Below, piece after piece: positions 60,815 to 64,000 of a stretch of DNA of 64,000 nt; position 1 is the stretch's first letter; every line of letters starts with the position of its first letter. The notes beneath the pieces were generated by a model, which had not been told where the DNA came from, searched no databases, and worked only from the letters and a program-made list of their open reading frames with translations. The stretch lies in assembly GCA_000702685.1 (NCBI GenBank), contig JNJD01000010.1, positions 169,836-233,835 on the forward strand, in the 5' to 3' direction. The stretch comes from Lachnospiraceae bacterium AC2028 (lineage in GTDB: Bacteria; Bacillota; Clostridia; Lachnospirales; Lachnospiraceae). Both the position numbers and the translations under genes were made by a program.

Positions 60815-61872
60815 GTATGGCAAAGGCATGGGTTCTTCGTGAAATAGGGAAAATAAGCCTTGAAGACGTAGAAATACCTGTTCCCAAGGCAAATGAAGTA
60901 AGGGTCCGGGTAATGGCAGCAGGCATATGCGGGTCCGATATACCCAGGATATATGAAACCGGTGCTCATAGGATGCCGCTGATACCCGGTCACGAGTTTT
61001 CGGGAGTTGTGGACGAGGCCGGTGAAGGGGTTGATAGGACTTTGATTGGGAAGAGAGTATCCGTATTTCCGAAGATTGCATGCGGAAAATGCGATATGTG
61101 CCTTGCCGGGATGCCTTTGCAGTGCCGTGATTATGACTATGTCGGGTCCAGACGGGATGGAGCTTTTGCTGAATATGTAACAGCTCCTGCGGTTAATCTG
61201 CTGGAAATACCCGAAAATGTCGGTTTTGAAGAAGCGGCAATGCTTGAGCCCTTCGCCGTAGCAGCCAATGCAGTAAGGACAGGCACTAAAGGCGCTGAAG
61301 CAGATAAAAATGTAGCTGTCTGCGGTCTTGGGACGATAGGCCTTATGACGGTAATGCTTCTTAAAGAGGCGGGAATAAACAATATATATGTTATAGGAAA
61401 TAAGCCCGGACAGAAGAAAAGGGCTTCGGAACTTGGGATTTCAGAAGACTGTTTTTGCGACAGTTCGCTTCAGAATCCGTCTAAATGGCTTTCCGATGTA
61501 AAAGGTGGTATATCTTTGTACTATGAATGTGTGGGAAAGAATGAGACAATAAATAATGGAATAGAGGCACTTAATCCCGGAGGAAAGCTTATATTGGTCG
61601 GAAATCCGTACTCCGATATGGCTTTTCCCAGAGATGTATGGTGGAAACTGCTTAGAAACCAGATTACCATAATCGGAATATGGAATTCGTCATTCAGCCA
61701 CTCGGAGTCTAATGATGACTGGAATTATATATTGAAGAGGATGGCTGAGGACAGATTAAAACCTTCAATACTGATAAGTCATATGTTTGATATCAATGAA
61801 CTGGATAGTGGATTTTTGATCATGCGGAACAAAAAAGAGGACTATTGTAAGATAATTATGAAAAAAATTTAA
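60811..61872 (+). CDS. Zinc-dependent polyol-phosphate dehydrogenase (GatD/TarJ-like)
   Basis: Medium-chain zinc dehydrogenase of 353 residues. AGICGSDIPRIYETGAHRMP and GHEFSGVV (~64-71) hold the catalytic zinc ligands. The structural-zinc lobe CGKCDMCLAGMPLQC (~91-105) has four cysteines, and DYVGSRRDGAFAEYV closely resembles galactitol-1-phosphate dehydrogenase. The Rossmann core is CGLGTIGLMTVMLLKEAG. Beside a TarI-type enzyme it most simply plays the TarJ part, reducing ribulose-5-phosphate to ribitol-5-phosphate, or xylulose-5-phosphate to arabinitol- or xylitol-phosphate. It overlaps the cytidylyltransferase gene by ATGA. No terminator is evident before the flagellin promoter. Confidence 0.88.
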   Translation: MSMAKAWVLREIGKISLEDVEIPVPKANEVRVRVMAAGICGSDIPRIYETGAHRMPLIPGHEFSGVVDEAGEGVDRTLIGKRVSVFPKIACGKCDMCLAGMPLQCRDYDYVGSRRDGAFAEYVTAPAVNLLEIPENVGFEEAAMLEPFAVAANAVRTGTKGAEADKNVAVCGLGTIGLMTVMLLKEAGINNIYVIGNKPGQKKRASELGISEDCFCDSSLQNPSKWLSDVKGGISLYYECVGKNETINNGIEALNPGGKLILVGNPYSDMAFPRDVWWKLLRNQITIIGIWNSSFSHSESNDDWNYILKRMAEDRLKPSILISHMFDINELDSGFLIMRNKKEDYCKIIMKKI

Positions 61873-61891
61873 ATTTTTTGCTTTATAGGAC

Positions 61892-61920
61892 TAAAGTTTT
61901 CTCTCTTAGGGTCGATATAA
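61892..61920 (+). promoter_or_regulatory. sigma-28 promoter of flagellin gene 1
   Basis: TAAAGTTT (61892-61899), an 11-base spacer and GTCGATAT (61911-61918) match the flagellar sigma-28 consensus at all but two positions, with the standard spacing. Confidence 0.85.
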
Positions 61921-62030
61921 TGAGTGTAAGCGGAAAGAAAACAGCAAAAACCGCTACATATGGAATAGTTAATCGGTGATGCCCCGCCAAAAAACACAGG
62001 GGCGAGGGCAAACTCAAGGAGGATAAAATT

Positions 62031-62855
62031 ATGGTAGTTCAGCACAATCTTACAGCAATGAATTCAAACAGAATGCTCGGTCTTACAACCAGTTCTCTTA
62101 CTAAGTCGACCGAAAAGCTTTCATCAGGATACAAGATCAACCGTGCAGCAGATAACGCAGCAGGACTTGCAATCTCCGAGAAGATGAGACGTCAGGTCAG
62201 AGGTCTGACCCAGGCATCTACCAACGCACAGGACGGTATCTCTGCAGTACAGACTGCAGAAGGCGCTCTCAATGAAGTGCACGATATGCTTCAGAGAATG
62301 AACGAACTTGCTGTTCAGGCTGCAAACGACACCAATATGACCACTGATAGACAGTATATCCAGTCTGAGATCAATGCTCTTTCTGAAGAGATCGATCGTG
62401 TTTCAAAGACCACCACATTTAACGAGCAGTGTCTCCTTGACGGAACATTTACCGGTAAAAAGCTTCAGGTTGGCTCCGAAGGCGATGATGAGCAAACCAT
62501 CACTATCAGCATTGACAAGATGAGCGCTTCCAAGCTTGGCGTTAATACAGGAGCTGTCAGCGTTGCTAATCATACTGATGCTCAGTCAGCCATTACTAAG
62601 ATTAAAGGTGCTCTTGAGAAGGTAAGTAAGCAGAGATCTGATCTCGGTGCAATCCAGAACAGACTTGAGCACACCATATCGAATCTTGACAACGTTGTTG
62701 AGAATACCACCGCAGCAGAGAGCCGTATCCGTGATACCGACATGGCTACTGAGATGGTTAAGTTCTCTAACCAGAACATTCTTCAGCAGGCAGGTCAGGC
62801 AATGCTGGCTCAGGCTAACCAGTCCAACCAGGGCGTTCTCAGCCTTCTCCAGTAA
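62031..62855 (+). CDS. hag: Flagellin (copy 1)
   Basis: Major filament subunit, exported by the flagellar secretion system, 274 residues. The N-terminal D0/D1 is standard (MVVQHNLTAMNSNRMLGL; SSGYKINRAADNAAGLAISE; QDGISAVQTAEGALNEVHDM). The central D2/D3 region is nearly absent, as in other short Clostridia flagellins, and the C-terminal D1/D0 has AAESRIRDTDMATEMVKF and NQSNQGVLSLLQ. Cys134 in NEQCLLDG is unusual, since flagellins seldom contain cysteine. The 110-base leader has a GCCCC/GGGGC hairpin (61981-61985, 61999-62003) and the ribosome site CAAGGAGG. It is a near-copy of the gene at 63097. Confidence 0.97.
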   Translation: MVVQHNLTAMNSNRMLGLTTSSLTKSTEKLSSGYKINRAADNAAGLAISEKMRRQVRGLTQASTNAQDGISAVQTAEGALNEVHDMLQRMNELAVQAANDTNMTTDRQYIQSEINALSEEIDRVSKTTTFNEQCLLDGTFTGKKLQVGSEGDDEQTITISIDKMSASKLGVNTGAVSVANHTDAQSAITKIKGALEKVSKQRSDLGAIQNRLEHTISNLDNVVENTTAAESRIRDTDMATEMVKFSNQNILQQAGQAMLAQANQSNQGVLSLLQ

Positions 62856-62868
62856 GCTTAAAACTATA

Positions 62869-62898
62869 AGAGGGAGCCGATTGGCTCCCTCTTTTTTG
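62869..62898 (+). terminator. Terminator of flagellin gene 1
   Basis: AGAGGGAGCC (62869-62878) and GGCTCCCTCT (62883-62892) form a 10-bp stem with a GATT tetraloop, followed by TTTTT. Confidence 0.95.
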
Positions 62899-62953
62899 TT
62901 TTTAACCGGATTATTGCTCAAGTGTAAACAAATTGTAAATTTGAAAAAAAGCC

Positions 62954-62982
62954 TTAACTTTTTCCGGAACAGTCCGATATAA
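62954..62982 (+). promoter_or_regulatory. sigma-28 promoter of flagellin gene 2
   Basis: TTAACTTT (62954-62961), an 11-base spacer and TCCGATAT (62973-62980) match sigma-28 in sequence and spacing; the -35 has two mismatches, so it may be weaker than the promoter of copy 1. Confidence 0.75.
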
Positions 62983-63054
62983 TGATTGTAAGGCAACAGG
63001 AAAGCTCGGGTGAGCGCGGATCCGAACCTTCAAGAAGCCGAAAAACCATTAACA

Positions 63055-63070
63055 GCCGCAGGGAAGCGGC
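63055..63070 (+). promoter_or_regulatory. Candidate CsrA-binding hairpin in the leader of flagellin 2
   Basis: GCCGC (63055-63059) and GCGGC (63066-63070) form a stem presenting the hexaloop AGGGAA, with GGA in the loop as CsrA prefers. A second GGA lies in the ribosome site CAAGGAGGAA (63081-63090). One hairpin site plus one site over the ribosome site is the arrangement known from the Bacillus subtilis hag leader. csrA and fliW are not in the window. Confidence 0.5.
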
Positions 63071-63096
63071 ACTACACATTTCAAGGAGGAAATATT

Positions 63097-63921
63097 ATGG
63101 TAGTACAACACAATCTTACAGCAATGAACTCTAACAGAATGCTTGGTCTTACTCAGTCCACTCTTACTAAGTCTACTGAGAAGCTTTCTTCCGGATACAA
63201 GATCAACCGTGCAGCAGATAATGCAGCAGGACTTGCAATCTCCGAGAAGATGAGACGTCAGGTCAGAGGTCTGACCCAGGCATCTACCAACGCACAGGAC
63301 GGTATCTCCGCAGTACAGACTGCAGAAGGCGCTCTCAATGAAGTACACGATATGCTTCAGAGAATGAACGAGCTTGCTGTTCAGGCTGCAAACGACACCA
63401 ACATGACCACAGACAGGAACTACATCCAGTCTGAGATCAATGCACTTGTTGACGAGATCGACAGAGTCTCCAAGACCACTACATTCAACGAGCAGAGCCT
63501 TCTCGACGGAACATTCACCGGCAAGAAGCTCCAGGTTGGATCCGAAGGCGATGATGAGCAGACCATCACCATCAGCATTGGCAAGATGAGCGCATCAAAG
63601 ATTGGCGTTTCTAAGGCTAATGTAAGTGTTGCTGATCACGACAAGGCTCAGACCGCAATCGGCAACATCAAGACCGCTCTTCAGAACGTAAGTAAGCAGA
63701 GATCTGATCTCGGTGCAATCCAGAACAGACTTGAGCACACCATTTCGAACCTTGACAACGTTGTTGAGAATACCACCGCAGCAGAGAGCCGTATCCGTGA
63801 TACCGATATGGCTACTGAGATGGTTAAGTTCTCTAACCAGAACATTCTTCAGCAGGCAGGTCAGGCAATGCTGGCTCAGGCTAACCAGTCCAACCAGGGT
63901 GTTCTCAGCCTTCTCGGCTAA
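63097..63921 (+). CDS. hag2: Flagellin (copy 2)
   Basis: Second flagellin, also 274 residues, nearly identical to copy 1 in the first ~125 and last ~60 residues. It differs chiefly at ~165-200, the surface-exposed tip (KIGVSKANVSVADHDKAQT against KLGVNTGAVSVANHTDAQS), and at residue 134 (Ser instead of Cys). It ends in LLG rather than LLQ. The start is ATG 63097 after AAGGAGG; an open extension upstream lies in the leader and does not resemble flagellin. It has its own sigma-28 promoter and terminator, so the two copies can be expressed at different levels. Long identical DNA stretches suggest recent duplication or gene conversion. Confidence 0.96.
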   Translation: MVVQHNLTAMNSNRMLGLTQSTLTKSTEKLSSGYKINRAADNAAGLAISEKMRRQVRGLTQASTNAQDGISAVQTAEGALNEVHDMLQRMNELAVQAANDTNMTTDRNYIQSEINALVDEIDRVSKTTTFNEQSLLDGTFTGKKLQVGSEGDDEQTITISIGKMSASKIGVSKANVSVADHDKAQTAIGNIKTALQNVSKQRSDLGAIQNRLEHTISNLDNVVENTTAAESRIRDTDMATEMVKFSNQNILQQAGQAMLAQANQSNQGVLSLLG

Positions 63922-63970
63922 TAACCGGTACTGCAGAACATTAACCAAGTTAAATAGTTCACGCGCAAGA

Positions 63971-63998
63971 AGAGGAGACCGTAAGGTCTCCTCTTTTG
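63971..63998 (+). terminator. Terminator of flagellin gene 2
   Basis: AGAGGAGACC (63971-63980) and GGTCTCCTCT (63985-63994) form a 10-bp stem with a GTAA tetraloop, followed by TTT. Confidence 0.9.
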
Positions 63999-64000
63999 AT

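Noticed and set aside
61921..62030. Possible c-di-GMP riboswitch in the leader of flagellin 1 (GAGGGCAAACTCAAGG resembles part of the GEMM motif).
   Set aside because: Only a few bases agree, the second conserved stem and tetraloop receptor are absent, and the segment runs straight into the ribosome site.
63010..63096. Longer flagellin 2 beginning at 63010.
   Set aside because: The added 29 residues come from the leader, contain the CsrA-like hairpin and ribosome site, and do not resemble flagellin; copy 1 and all family members start with MVVQHNLTAMN-like sequence.

Overview
The window looks like chromosome from a motile, Gram-positive anaerobe of the Bacillota, most likely the class Clostridia and probably Lachnospiraceae-like. 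The basis is a Bacillus/Clostridium-style gene order (mbl, flhO, flhP, rod-binding protein; comF, yvyF; cdaA, cdaR, glmM; dnaE, pfkA), strong AGGAGG ribosome sites, moderate GC, HPr, and many SleB-, DUF1700- and LicD-type proteins. This placement is inference; no rRNA or tRNA gene is present to confirm it.

Layout. 1-2094: 3' part of uvrA. 2253-4744: two glycosyltransferases, a DUF1700 protein and a 46-residue membrane peptide that looks like the stump of a DUF4097 gene. 4741-6453: a 7TM HD-GYP protein. 6454-6933: the only gene-free stretch over 300 bases; it holds a sigma-28-like promoter, a terminator and a ~230-nt highly self-complementary element. 6934-13382: mbl, two rod/hook proteins, a FlgJ-type rod-binding protein, recD2, comF and yvyF. 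13518-18515: two unknown membrane proteins, then the c-di-AMP/peptidoglycan cluster cdaA-cdaR-glmM. 18643: HPr. 18984-35812: a long surface-polysaccharide region (family 2 and 4 glycosyltransferases, a polyprenyl glycosylphosphotransferase, several multi-pass membrane proteins), interrupted by the only minus-strand genes, an anchored trypsin-like protease and an anchored SGNH hydrolase. 35817-40693: dnaE and pfkA. 40817-45644: a GntR regulator, proC, an rRNA methyltransferase, the decayed remains of an ABC transporter, a SleB-type cell-wall hydrolase and nfeD. 45678-50070: a band-7 protein, argF, birA, a small unknown protein and dusB.

50071-64000 reads as a flagellar filament assembly and decoration region: a CgeB-like glycosyltransferase, an AlgI-type MBOAT acyltransferase with its AlgX/DHHW-type partner, flaG-fliD-fliS and a FlgN/FliT-like chaperone, then a four-gene cassette (LicD fusion, ribulose-5-phosphate epimerase, TarI/IspD-type cytidylyltransferase, GatD-like polyol-phosphate dehydrogenase), and finally two near-identical flagellin genes with sigma-28 promoters and structured leaders. 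The cassette has the parts needed to make a CDP-polyol (ribitol, arabinitol or xylitol type) from ribulose-5-phosphate and to transfer polyol-phosphate to an acceptor. Lying between the filament chaperones and the flagellins, it is the best candidate here for an undescribed system: polyol-phosphate decoration of flagellin.

Other points: copies of a GGGGAC-cored palindrome between genes, two glycosyltransferase genes with an extended -10 box right at the start codon and no ribosome site (probable leaderless transcripts), a CsrA-type hairpin in one flagellin leader, and a 21-codon leader peptide in front of flaG. No CRISPR array, intact insertion sequence, prophage, tRNA or rRNA was seen.
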